From positions 1-64,000 of the forward strand of contig JABEVG010000030.1 in the NCBI GenBank assembly GCA_013044075.1: a stretch of 64,000 bases of DNA, written 5' to 3'. Below are positions 1 to 7,133 of the stretch, piece after piece; positions within the stretch are counted from its first letter, which is position 1, and every line of letters begins with the position of its first letter. Below the pieces are notes generated by a model. It was not told where the DNA came from, did not search any database, and saw only the letters and a program-made list of their open reading frames with translations. Source of the stretch: Gallionella sp. Lineage in GTDB: Bacteria; Pseudomonadota; Gammaproteobacteria; Burkholderiales; Gallionellaceae. The position numbers and the translations under genes are program-made.

Positions 1-1031
1 ATCTGGGGCAGGTCCTGCTCAACCAGAATGGCGACGCGCGCATGGAGCCTGCCTCGCTGACCAAGCTGATGACCGCCTACCTGACGTTTGACGCAATCAA
101 GCACAGCACGATCGAGCTGCAACAAAGCCTCAGCGTTCCCGCAAATGCGGCGCGCAATCTCAGCGGCGAGTCGCTGATGCTGCTCAAGGCCGGCCAATCG
201 GTGAGCGTGGACGACCTGTTGCACGGCTTGATCGTGCAATCCGGTAACGATGCCGCGATCACGCTGGCCGTGAACATCGCGGGCAGCGAAGCGGGTTTCG
301 TGGACATGATGAACAAAGAGGCGCGGCGGCTGGGCATGACCAACACGCACTTCACGAATCCGGTGGGCATGCCCGATCAGCAGCATTACAGCACGGCCTA
401 CGACCTGGCCTTGCTGGCCGCCGCCATCGTGCGCGACTACCCGCAGTTCTACCCGCTGTTCGCCTTGCGCGATTTCACCTTCAACAACGTCACGCAAGCC
501 AACCGCAACCGCCTGCTGTGGCTGGATCCGAATGCCGACGGCATGAAAACGGGACACACCGACAGCGCGGGATTCTGTCTGGTAGGTTCGGCCAAGCGCG
601 ACCAACACCGGCTGATCTCGGTGGTGCTGGGTGCTGCCAGCGACAGCCTGCGTTCCAACGAAAGCCAGCAGTTGCTCAACTTCGGTTTTCAGAATTTCGA
701 CTCGGCACGCTTGTACGAGAAAGACCACGCCGTCACCGGAGTGCGGGTGTGGAAAGGCACACAGAGCCATGTCGATGTCGGCTTCAAACGCGATCTGTTC
801 CTCAGCATCCCGAAAGGACAGTCCGCCACACTCAAAGCCACGCTGGAGACCCGTCAGCCCCTGCTCGCACCACTCGACACCAGTGTCTCGGTCGGCGTGC
901 TGAAACTGTCGCTGGGCGGCAAACCGTATGCGGAGTTCCCCGTCTATCCGCTGGAGAACATCGCGGAAGCCAATGTGTTCTCGCGCGGCTGGGACAGCAT
1001 CCGCTTGCTGATCCAGAAATACTGGCCGTAA
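1..1031 (+). CDS. dacC: D-alanyl-D-alanine carboxypeptidase, PBP5/6 type (5' partial)
   Basis: This is a low-molecular-weight penicillin-binding protein (peptidase S11) that trims the terminal D-Ala from peptidoglycan stem peptides in the periplasm. The frame is open from base 3, so the signal peptide and first residues lie outside the window. The three active-site motifs occur in order: SLTK with the nucleophilic serine at 54-65, SGN at 240-248 and KTG at 546-554. A PBP5-like C-terminal beta domain follows. The last residues (WDSIRLLIQKYW) could form the amphipathic membrane anchor typical of this class. The next gene starts 24 bases after the stop. The dacA/dacC choice is by family resemblance only. 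Confidence 0.93.
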   Translation, partial: LGQVLLNQNGDARMEPASLTKLMTAYLTFDAIKHSTIELQQSLSVPANAARNLSGESLMLLKAGQSVSVDDLLHGLIVQSGNDAAITLAVNIAGSEAGFVDMMNKEARRLGMTNTHFTNPVGMPDQQHYSTAYDLALLAAAIVRDYPQFYPLFALRDFTFNNVTQANRNRLLWLDPNADGMKTGHTDSAGFCLVGSAKRDQHRLISVVLGAASDSLRSNESQQLLNFGFQNFDSARLYEKDHAVTGVRVWKGTQSHVDVGFKRDLFLSIPKGQSATLKATLETRQPLLAPLDTSVSVGVLKLSLGGKPYAEFPVYPLENIAEANVFSRGWDSIRLLIQKYWP

Positions 1032-1055
1032 TTCTTAGAGCCTCCCTCAGCGATC

Positions 1056-1913
1056 ATGATTTATCTGAACGGCCAATTCATGCCGGTGGAAAAAGCCCAG
1101 GTCTCGGTGCTGGACCGGGGCTTTATTTTTGGCGACGGCGTGTATGAAGTGATTCCCGTCTATGGCCGCAAAGCCTTCCGCCTCGCCGAACATCTGCGCC
1201 GTTTGCAACACAGTCTGGACGGCATACGACTGGCCAACCCGCACAACAATGCGGAATGGACGCGCATCATCGGACAGCTCATCGCGTATCACCCCGGCGA
1301 GGACCAATACCTCTACCTGCACATCACCCGCGGGGTGGCGGAACGCGACCATGCTTTTCCCAATCCGCCTGTCGCGCCCACCGTGTTCATGCTGGGCAAG
1401 CCGTTAAGGACGCCGCCCCTTGAGCGGATCAAAAACGGCATCGCCTGTATCACCGCCACCGACAACCGCTGGCTGCGTTGCGACATCAAAGCCATCTCGC
1501 TGCTGCCCAATGTGTTGCTGCGCCAGCTGGCGATAGACGCGGGCTGCGCGGAAACGATATTGCTGCGCGACGACCAGTGGCTGACCGAGGGTGCGGCGAG
1601 CAATATCTTCGTGGTGCGCGATGGCACGCTGCTCGCGCCGCCCAAGGACCATCTCATGCTGCCCGGCATCACTTACGATGTCATTCTGGAGATCGCCGCC
1701 GCCAACCATATCCCGTATCAGGTGCGGCGCATCAGCAAAGCGGAAGTGTGTGCGGCGGACGAACTGCTGCTCACCTCATCCACCAAGGAAGTCCTCGCCG
1801 TCACCCGGCTCGATGGCAAACCCGTCGGTGCGGGCATACCCGGCGCGATGTTTTCCAAAATGCACCAGCTGTATCAAACTTTCAAACGTGACGTGATGCG
1901 ACACCATGACTAA
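1056..1913 (+). CDS. dat: D-amino-acid aminotransferase (class IV PLP aminotransferase)
   Basis: This 285-residue fold-type IV PLP enzyme should transfer amino groups between D-amino acids and 2-oxo acids, supplying D-Ala or D-Glu for the wall. The N-terminus carries the family signature LDRGFIFGDGVYEVIPVY (about residues 19-36). The predicted PLP lysine is K145 in CDIKAISLLPN, the same number as in Bacillus D-amino-acid transaminase. The segment LTEGAASNIFVV that follows binds the cofactor phosphate in this family. Position next to a D-Ala-D-Ala carboxypeptidase fits a wall-related role. A branched-chain aminotransferase is less likely given the motif spacing. The stop overlaps the next start by 8 bases. 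Confidence 0.9.
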   Translation: MIYLNGQFMPVEKAQVSVLDRGFIFGDGVYEVIPVYGRKAFRLAEHLRRLQHSLDGIRLANPHNNAEWTRIIGQLIAYHPGEDQYLYLHITRGVAERDHAFPNPPVAPTVFMLGKPLRTPPLERIKNGIACITATDNRWLRCDIKAISLLPNVLLRQLAIDAGCAETILLRDDQWLTEGAASNIFVVRDGTLLAPPKDHLMLPGITYDVILEIAAANHIPYQVRRISKAEVCAADELLLTSSTKEVLAVTRLDGKPVGAGIPGAMFSKMHQLYQTFKRDVMRHHD

Positions 1914-2223
1914 AAAACCCACTCCCGATCTATCCAAGCTGACAGACCTCTCGACCAAGGAGCTCACCGATAGCCTCATCGAATATCCCAGCGACTTTCC
2001 GCTCAAGATATTCGGCCAGCAACAGGCGGGCTTTGCCCAGGCCGTGCTCGAAGTCGTGACCAAACACGACCCCGGCTTCATCGCCGCCAGCATGGAGATG
2101 CGCGCCAGCAAGACCGCGCGCTACGTCAGCCTGACCTGCACCATCCGCGCCACCTCGCGCGCGCAACTCGATGCCGTCTATCAGGAGCTGTGCGACCACC
2201 CGATGGTGGTGATGGTGTTATGA
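1906..2223 (+). CDS. ybeD: YbeD-like DUF493 protein
   Basis: This 105-residue protein matches the YbeD/DUF493 family, a small alpha/beta fold resembling ACT-type regulatory domains. The family usually lies beside lipB, as here. The recognisable core is FPLKIFGQQQAGFAQAV followed by a C-terminal strand ending in HPMVVMVL. A molecular role is not established; the constant linkage to lipoate genes suggests a regulatory or accessory job there. It overlaps the aminotransferase by 8 bases, and its stop overlaps the lipB start as ATGA, so the three genes are probably translated from one message. Confidence 0.85.
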   Translation: MTKKPTPDLSKLTDLSTKELTDSLIEYPSDFPLKIFGQQQAGFAQAVLEVVTKHDPGFIAASMEMRASKTARYVSLTCTIRATSRAQLDAVYQELCDHPMVVMVL

Positions 2224-2945
2224 GGATCGAGGATTCAGGATGCAGTGTGCAGGGGGAAGCGGGTGCTGCGACGCACCCAACAACTTCACCGCATCCTGAA
2301 TCCCGCATCCTGAATCCTGTCATCCACTCTCTCGGCCTCGTCGACTACACGGCCACGTGGGACGCGATGAAGCGATTCACCGCCGAGCGTACCGCCGGCA
2401 CCCGCGACGAGATCTGGCTGCTGCAACATCCGCCGGTCTACACGCAAGGCTTGGCGGGCTTGCCGGAGCATCTGCTGCACAGCACCAACATTCCCGTCGT
2501 TAAAATTGATCGCGGTGGACAAATCACCTATCACGGCCCCGGTCAGATCGTCGCCTACCTGCTGCTCGACATGCGCCGCTGGAAGATAGGCGTGCGCGAA
2601 CTGGTCACCGTGATGGAAAACTCCGTCATCGACCTGCTCGCCGAATTCGGCGTGCATGCCGCCAATCGCCTCGACGCCCCCGGCGTGTATGTGAACAATG
2701 CCAAGATCGCCGCGCTAGGGCTGAAGATCAAACACGGCTGCTGCTATCATGGCCTGTCCTTCAACGTGGACATGGATCTGTCGCCCTTCGCCAACATCAA
2801 CCCCTGCGGCTACCGGGGCCTGCAAGTCACCCAAGCCTGCGCGCTGGGCATCACCGCGACCCTCAACGAACTGCAAGCGCAACTCGCACAGAATCTGGTA
2901 CACGGTTTGCAAAATCATCTGCGAGGGAAAACGCCATGCCCTTAA
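2220..2945 (+). CDS. lipB: Octanoyltransferase LipB with repeat-derived N-terminus
   Basis: LipB moves octanoyl groups from acyl carrier protein to lipoyl domains, the first step of lipoate assembly. The ATG at 2220 overlaps the ybeD stop (ATGA). The catalytic segment RGGQITYHGPGQ ends at about residue 109, the lysine is K169 in ALGLKIKHG and the acyl-accepting cysteine is C196 in NPCGYRG. At 241 residues it is about 30 longer than usual. The excess is residues 2-34, encoded by an inverted repeat of GGATTCAGGATGC (2231-2317); normal family sequence resumes at IHSLGLVDY. GTG codons at 2190 and 2247 are alternative starts, but every plausible start reads through part of the repeat. The stop overlaps the next gene by 10 bases. 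Confidence 0.92.
   Translation: MRIEDSGCSVQGEAGAATHPTTSPHPESRILNPVIHSLGLVDYTATWDAMKRFTAERTAGTRDEIWLLQHPPVYTQGLAGLPEHLLHSTNIPVVKIDRGGQITYHGPGQIVAYLLLDMRRWKIGVRELVTVMENSVIDLLAEFGVHAANRLDAPGVYVNNAKIAALGLKIKHGCCYHGLSFNVDMDLSPFANINPCGYRGLQVTQACALGITATLNELQAQLAQNLVHGLQNHLRGKTPCP
2231..2317. repeat. GGATTCAGGAT-family inverted repeat, copy 1 (inside lipB 5' end)
   Basis: GGATTCAGGATGC at 2231-2243 has a perfect inverted copy GCATCCTGAATCC at 2291-2303 and a second direct copy of that arm at 2305-2317. Between the arms is a smaller hairpin, GGGTGC...GCACCC. The element is in frame and encodes the extra N-terminus of LipB. Related elements occur at 24147-24225 and 50265-50306. Confidence 0.85.
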
Positions 2946-5900
2946 GCTGGAACGAAATCCGCAACCGCGCACACGAATTCTCCAAACGCTGGGAGCACGA
3001 GAGCTCGGAAGACGCTGAAGCAAAATCGTTCTGGTCGGAATTTTTCGGCGTGTTCGGCATAGACCGCAAGCGCGTTGCAACCTTTGAAGAGCCGGTGAAA
3101 AAACTCGGCGACCGGCAAGGATTTATCGACCTGTTCTGGAAAGGCATGTTGCTGGTCGAACACAAATCGCGCGGCAAAGATTTGGACAAAGCCTACACGC
3201 AGGCACTCGATTATTTTCCCGGCATCAAAGAACGCGACCTGCCGAAATATGTGCTGGTATCGGACTTCGCGCGCTTTCGTTTATACGACCTCGAAGCAGA
3301 ACCCTCTCCCTCCGGGAGAGGGCAGGGTGAGGGAGTTTTTCAAGAATTCAAACTCGCCGACCTGCATAAACACATCAAGCATTTCGCCTTTATCGCCGGG
3401 TATCGCACCCAGACCATCGCGCCGCAAAACCCGGTCAACATCAAGGCTGCCGAGCGCATGGGCAAGTTGCACGACGCGCTCAAATCATCGGGGTATGAAG
3501 GTCACGCGCTGGAAGTTTTATTGGTACGTTTATTGTTTTGTTTGTTCGCGGAAGACACCGGCATCTTCCAACCCGCCAGCGCGTTTCGCGCCTGGATAGA
3601 AGAACGCACCGCAGCAGACGGCTCAGACCTCGGCCCGCAACTGACGCGATTATTCCAGGTGCTGAATACGCCAGAAGACAAGCGTTCCAACAATCTCGAC
3701 GAGCAGACCGCCGCGTTTCCCTACGTCAACGGCAAACTGTTTGCCGAGATGCTACCCATCGCCGATTTCAATGTGACGATGCGCGAAGCCTTGCTGGATT
3801 GTTGCGCGCTGGATTGGAGTGCCATCTCGCCCGCCATATTCGGCGCGCTGTTCCAAAGCATCATGGATGCCAAAGCGCGGCGCAACATCGGCGCGCATTA
3901 CACCTCCGAAGAAAATATACTCAAGCTGATACAGCCCTTATTTATGGACGAGTTGCACGCCGAATTTCAGCGCGTGAAAAGCAATAAAAATAAATTATTC
4001 GAGTTCCACAAAAAACTGCGTACCCTGACTTTTTTCGACCCCGCCTGCGGCTGCGGAAATTTTCTGGTGATTGCCTACCGCGAATTGCGCAAGCTGGAAC
4101 TGGATGTGCTGCGCTGCGTGCATGACAGCACCGGCTCGCGCTTTCTCGACGTGCATCAGGAAATCAGCGTGGACGTGGACCAATTTTTCGGTATCGAAAT
4201 CGAAGAGTTTCCGGCGCAAATCGCGCAAGTCGCGCTATGGCTGATGGACCACCAGATGAACGTGCGCGTGTCGGAAGAATTCGGCATGTACTTCGCGCGC
4301 ATCCCGCTCAAAACCTCGCCGCACATCGTCAACGGCAACGCGCTCACACTGGACTGGAACGATGTGTTGCCAGCGGAGCGCGCCAGTTTTGTGCTGGGCA
4401 ATCCGCCCTTTGTCGGCGCGAAATTTATGGATGATGCACAACGCGCCGATGTGCAAAATGTCTTCGCGCAAATTAAAAATGGCGGCCTGCTGGATTTTGT
4501 CGCGGCGTGGTATGTCAAAGCGGCGCGCTATATGAATCAACTCCCTTCCCCCGCGTGCGGGGGAAGGGCTGGGGATGAGGGTTTGTTTACCGCGCGCACA
4601 CCACAAAAATTACCCGAGGACATAAAAATTTATGCGCGTGAAATGCGCAAAAATCAAACCGATGCCGAACAACTGATTTGGCATCTATTACGGGGGCGAG
4701 AAATTTCGCTTGCAAAGTTTCGTCGCCAACATCCAATAGGACGCTACATCCTCGATTTTTATTGCGTTGAACATCAACTCGCAGTGGAGTTAGATGGCGG
4801 ACAACATTCAGAACAAGCTAACTATGACGAAACACGGACTGCATTCCTCAATGCACAAGGTATTCGTGTGCTGCGTTTTTGGAACAATGAGGTATTGCAA
4901 GAAACCGAAGCTGTCATGGAAGTCATTTGGCAAGCTTTGCAATTGTCTCCAGCGTCCACTCAACACCCCTCACCCCAACCCTCTCCCGCAAGCGGGAGAG
5001 GGAGTAAAACCGCTGCCGCGTTTGTCTCCACCAACTCCATCACCCAAGGCGAGCAAGTCGGCATCCTTTGGGGCGAGCTGCTCAATAAATATCATCTGCA
5101 TATCCATTTCGCCCATCGCACATTTTCTTGGAGCAACGAGGCTAGAGGCGTAGCGGCGGTGCATTGCGTCATCATTGGTTTCGGCGCGTTCGACGTGGCG
5201 CAAAAAACCATCTACGAATACGAAGATATACGCGGCGCGGCACACGCCGTTGCCGCGCGCAACATCAATCCCTATTTGGTGGACGCGCCGGATGTGGTAC
5301 TGGTCAATCGTCAGCATCCCATTTGCGATGTGCCGGAAATCGGCATCGGTAATAAGCCGATTGATGGCGGGCATTATTTATTTACGCCGCAAGAAAAAGC
5401 TGAGTTCGTCGCGCGTGAACCACAAGCTGAAAAGTGGATGCGCCGCTGGATAGGCGCGGATGAGTTCATCAACGGTTATGAGCGTTGGTGTTTGTGGTTG
5501 GGCGATTGTCCGCCCGATGCATTGCGCAAAATGCCGGAAGCGATGAAGCGCATCGAAGCCGTGCGTCAAACGCGCCTCGCCAGCAAAAGCGCGCCCACAC
5601 AAAAACTCGCTGCCACACCGACGCGTTTTCATGTTGAGAATATTCCCGATGCGCCGTATCTGGTGATACCGGAAGTTTCATCTGAACGGCGACGTTTCAT
5701 CCCCATCGGTTTTATGCAGCCGGACACATTGAGCAGCAACAAAGTTCGTATACTTCCCAACGCCACGCTGTACCACTTTGGCATCCTGACTTCTACCATG
5801 CACATGGCGTGGATGCGCTACACTACTGGACGTTTGAAAAGCGACTACCAATATTCAATTACCATCGTGTACAACAATTTCCCGTGGCCTGATCTTCCCT

Positions 5901-6346
5901 CTCCCACCGGGAGAGGGATTGAGGGTGAGGGAACGACTGTCGAATATGGAACGGACAGTCCCTCATCCCCAGCCCTTCCCCCGGCGGGGGAAGGGAGCAA
6001 AAGACGCGCCGCCATCGAAGCCGCTGCACAAGCCGTGCTGGATGCACGCGCTCAATTCATGCTCCCCTCGCCCGCAAGCGGGAGAGGGGTCGGGGGTGAG
6101 GGGGAGCGTGAGAGCATAGCGAACTCAGCCTCCCTCGCCGACCTCTACGACCCGCTCACCATGCCGTCCGCCTTGGTCAAAGCGCATCAGCAACTCGACC
6201 GCGCCGTGGATGCCAGCTACCGCAAAGCCGCTTTCGCCAACGACGCGCAACGCGTGGAGTTTTTGTTCGAGCGATACCAGCAACTCACCAGCCTGTTGCC
6301 CGTGGCGACCGCCAAGCCTAAGCGCAGCAAGAAAGTGGCGGCATAA
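2936..6346 (+). CDS. MmeI-like single-chain restriction-modification enzyme with inserted DUF559 domain
   Basis: This 1136-residue protein resembles type IIL enzymes, in which one chain cuts DNA and methylates adenine. The N-terminal nuclease motif D-x9-E-x-K is at D65, E75 and K77. The adenine methyltransferase shows motif I DPACGCGNF (368-376) and motif IV NPPF (489-492). A target-recognition region follows (about 770-990). Relatives are around 920 residues. The extra length is repeat-encoded insertions at about residues 122-133, 988-1020 and 1043-1057, plus a DUF559 nuclease-like domain at about 535-691 that separates motif IV from the conserved FVSTNSITQGEQVG. The frame is open throughout. 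ATG 2936 overlaps lipB by 10 bases. Whether the enzyme is still active cannot be judged from sequence. Confidence 0.88.
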   Translation: MPLSWNEIRNRAHEFSKRWEHESSEDAEAKSFWSEFFGVFGIDRKRVATFEEPVKKLGDRQGFIDLFWKGMLLVEHKSRGKDLDKAYTQALDYFPGIKERDLPKYVLVSDFARFRLYDLEAEPSPSGRGQGEGVFQEFKLADLHKHIKHFAFIAGYRTQTIAPQNPVNIKAAERMGKLHDALKSSGYEGHALEVLLVRLLFCLFAEDTGIFQPASAFRAWIEERTAADGSDLGPQLTRLFQVLNTPEDKRSNNLDEQTAAFPYVNGKLFAEMLPIADFNVTMREALLDCCALDWSAISPAIFGALFQSIMDAKARRNIGAHYTSEENILKLIQPLFMDELHAEFQRVKSNKNKLFEFHKKLRTLTFFDPACGCGNFLVIAYRELRKLELDVLRCVHDSTGSRFLDVHQEISVDVDQFFGIEIEEFPAQIAQVALWLMDHQMNVRVSEEFGMYFARIPLKTSPHIVNGNALTLDWNDVLPAERASFVLGNPPFVGAKFMDDAQRADVQNVFAQIKNGGLLDFVAAWYVKAARYMNQLPSPACGGRAGDEGLFTARTPQKLPEDIKIYAREMRKNQTDAEQLIWHLLRGREISLAKFRRQHPIGRYILDFYCVEHQLAVELDGGQHSEQANYDETRTAFLNAQGIRVLRFWNNEVLQETEAVMEVIWQALQLSPASTQHPSPQPSPASGRGSKTAAAFVSTNSITQGEQVGILWGELLNKYHLHIHFAHRTFSWSNEARGVAAVHCVIIGFGAFDVAQKTIYEYEDIRGAAHAVAARNINPYLVDAPDVVLVNRQHPICDVPEIGIGNKPIDGGHYLFTPQEKAEFVAREPQAEKWMRRWIGADEFINGYERWCLWLGDCPPDALRKMPEAMKRIEAVRQTRLASKSAPTQKLAATPTRFHVENIPDAPYLVIPEVSSERRRFIPIGFMQPDTLSSNKVRILPNATLYHFGILTSTMHMAWMRYTTGRLKSDYQYSITIVYNNFPWPDLPSPTGRGIEGEGTTVEYGTDSPSSPALPPAGEGSKRRAAIEAAAQAVLDARAQFMLPSPASGRGVGGEGERESIANSASLADLYDPLTMPSALVKAHQQLDRAVDASYRKAAFANDAQRVEFLFERYQQLTSLLPVATAKPKRSKKVAA
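3302..3336 (+). repeat. GGGAGAGGG palindrome plus tail, unit R1
   Basis: CCCTCTCCC at 3302-3310 and GGGAGAGGG at 3314-3322 form a perfect 9-bp stem with a 3-base loop, followed by the tail CAGGGTGAGGGAG. It encodes PSPSGRGQGEG between family-typical RLYDLE and VFQEFKLADLHKHI, so it looks like an in-frame insertion. Confidence 0.85.
4543..4581 (+). repeat. GGGGGAAGGG palindrome plus tail, unit R2 (left end of DUF559 cassette)
   Basis: CCCTTCCCCCGC at 4543-4554 pairs perfectly with GCGGGGGAAGGG at 4557-4568 (12-bp stem, 2-base loop). The tail CTGGGGATGAGGG at 4569-4581 faces into the cassette. Confidence 0.88.
4966..5002 (-). repeat. GGGAGAGGG palindrome plus tail, unit R3 (right end of DUF559 cassette)
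   Basis: The inverted tail CCCCTCACCCCAA (4966-4978) comes first, then CCCTCTCCCGC (4979-4989) pairs perfectly with GCGGGAGAGGG (4992-5002). The orientation is opposite to R2, so the two units bracket the nuclease domain like terminal inverted repeats. Confidence 0.88.
5897..5995. repeat. Paired palindromic repeats R4 and R5
   Basis: R4 has a 9-bp stem (5897-5905 with 5909-5917) and tail ATTGAGGGTGAGGG. R5 is inverted, with tail CCCTCATCCCCAG (5960-5972) and a 10-bp stem (5973-5982 with 5986-5995). The 28-base spacer holds GACTGTC and its inverse GACAGTC, so the tails and spacer form one larger palindrome. The layout is that of the DUF559 cassette with the gene missing. It is in frame in the restriction-modification gene. 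Confidence 0.85.
6064..6104 (+). repeat. GGGAGAGGG palindrome plus tail, unit R6
   Basis: CCCCTCGCCCGC (6064-6075) pairs with GCGGGAGAGGGG (6078-6089) at 11 of 12 positions, followed by the tail TCGGGGGTGAGGGGG. It encodes PSPASGRGVGGEG near the C-terminus of the restriction-modification protein. Confidence 0.85.
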
Positions 6347-6373
6347 GTCCGCGTAGCAGCAAGGAGAGATTTG

Positions 6374-6580
6374 ATGCCTAAGCTTTACGAATATTTTGGC
6401 TTGATCGTAATGTTCTATGCCAATGAGCATGAACCTATCCACGTACACGGAAAATTTCAGGGGCGCGAGTTGCGTGCAGGTGAAATCATCGCCAAATGGA
6501 TAGATTTTTTCGTGCTGCATAAACCTGTAAAATCCGAACTCATCTCAAGGAGGCTGAAATTAAACCCATCAACATCATGA
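6374..6580 (+). CDS. DUF4160 family small protein
   Basis: This 68-residue protein has the DUF4160 pattern: an N-terminal strand with aromatic residues (YEYFGLIVMFY) followed by the histidine-rich NEHEPIHVHGKFQG. The ATG at 6374 is preceded by AAGGAGA at 6361-6367 and is preferred to the TTG just before it. Its stop overlaps the next ATG (ATGA), so it is coupled to the DUF2442 gene. DUF4160 and DUF2442 genes are often adjacent and may form a two-part module of toxin-antitoxin type, but that is inference and the function is unknown. Confidence 0.8.
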   Translation: MPKLYEYFGLIVMFYANEHEPIHVHGKFQGRELRAGEIIAKWIDFFVLHKPVKSELISRRLKLNPSTS

Positions 6581-6894
6581 CTACGGAACAGGTTGGCGAT
6601 TACGCTCTGCGTCTGTCGTTTGACGATGGCGTGGTAAAAACAGTCAATTTCAAACCATTTCTTTCACACTCGCGCCATCCCGATATTCGCTCCTGCCTCG
6701 AACCTTCACACTTCGCTACGTACCGCATCGAATATGGCGAATTGATGTGGGGCGACGATGACTTGTGCTTCCCGATCGCCGACTTGTATCACAACCATTT
6801 ATTGCCCGATGCCGCGCTGGAAAAAGCGCGTTCATCAACACCCGCCCCTGTCGCAGTGACCACAGAAAAGGATAAGTCATGCTGCAAACCATAG
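6577..6894 (+). CDS. DUF2442 family protein
   Basis: This 105-residue protein has the DUF2442 core: LRLSFDDGVVKTVNFKPFL, then a hydrophobic strand and GELMWGDDDLCFPIADLY. The C-terminal 25 residues are low-complexity and end in KDKSCCKP. It overlaps the DUF4160 gene upstream by 4 bases and the antitoxin-like gene downstream by 16 bases, so all the small genes of this island are packed as one unit. The biochemical role is unknown; pairing with DUF4160 suggests a partner protein. Confidence 0.8.
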   Translation: MTTEQVGDYALRLSFDDGVVKTVNFKPFLSHSRHPDIRSCLEPSHFATYRIEYGELMWGDDDLCFPIADLYHNHLLPDAALEKARSSTPAPVAVTTEKDKSCCKP

Positions 6895-7133
6895 AAGCCA
6901 TCATTGAACCTTCGGGGGCAATTCGCTTGTTAGAGGAATTCCATGTCAATACCCCGATGCGCGCCATCGTCACCGTGCTGGATTTTCCTGTCACCAAAAG
7001 AATGACTCCTGAACGTGGCAATGCGGCGGCGATTTTACAATTCTCTAAAGACCACCCTCTGCCTATTCAAGACCGCCGCTCCGCAGATGAGATTGATGCG
7101 GGGATCGAAGCGGAGCGTCACTCATGGGATTAG
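6879..7133 (+). CDS. Putative antitoxin of a VapBC-like pair
   Basis: This 84-residue protein lies directly before a PIN-domain toxin and overlaps it by 10 bases, the usual antitoxin-first order. Its N-terminus (MLQTIEAIIEPSGAIRLLEE) resembles small antitoxins that precede PIN toxins. Its C-terminus ([19 protein letters not shown]) looks like the acidic helical tail that wraps the toxin. The assignment rests on this pattern and on context; no named DNA-binding fold is clear by eye. It would be expected to neutralise the neighbouring RNase and repress the operon. Confidence 0.72.
   Translation: MLQTIEAIIEPSGAIRLLEEFHVNTPMRAIVTVLDFPVTKRMTPERGNAAAILQFSKDHPLPIQDRRSADEIDAGIEAERHSWD

Larger units (their letters stand above)
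4538..5008 (+). mobile_element. DUF559 nuclease cassette bounded by inverted palindromic repeats
   Basis: The segment lies between methyltransferase residues RYMN and TAAAFVSTNS, which should be nearly adjacent in relatives. It starts with repeat R2 (stem 4543-4568, tail 4569-4581) and ends with R3 (tail 4966-4978, stem 4979-5002), so both tails point inward. Between them residues 565-668 form a DUF559/Vsr-like domain: RKNQTDAEQLIWHLLR, FRRQHPIGRYILDFYC with D607, VELDGGQH with E618, D620 and H624, then GIRVLRFWNNEVL. An internal ATG at 4643 could start a free-standing copy. The family belongs to the PD-(D/E)XK-like nucleases. No target-site duplication is visible. Mobility is inferred from the architecture. 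Confidence 0.7.

Noticed and set aside
4643-4942. Separate DUF559 gene starting at the internal ATG
   Set aside because: The domain is in the same frame as the methyltransferase with no stop on either side, so a separate gene call is not supported, although an internal start remains possible.
3302-6104. Rho-independent terminators at the GGGAGAGGG hairpins
   Set aside because: The hairpins are inside an open reading frame and lack a T run; they are repeat units, not terminators.
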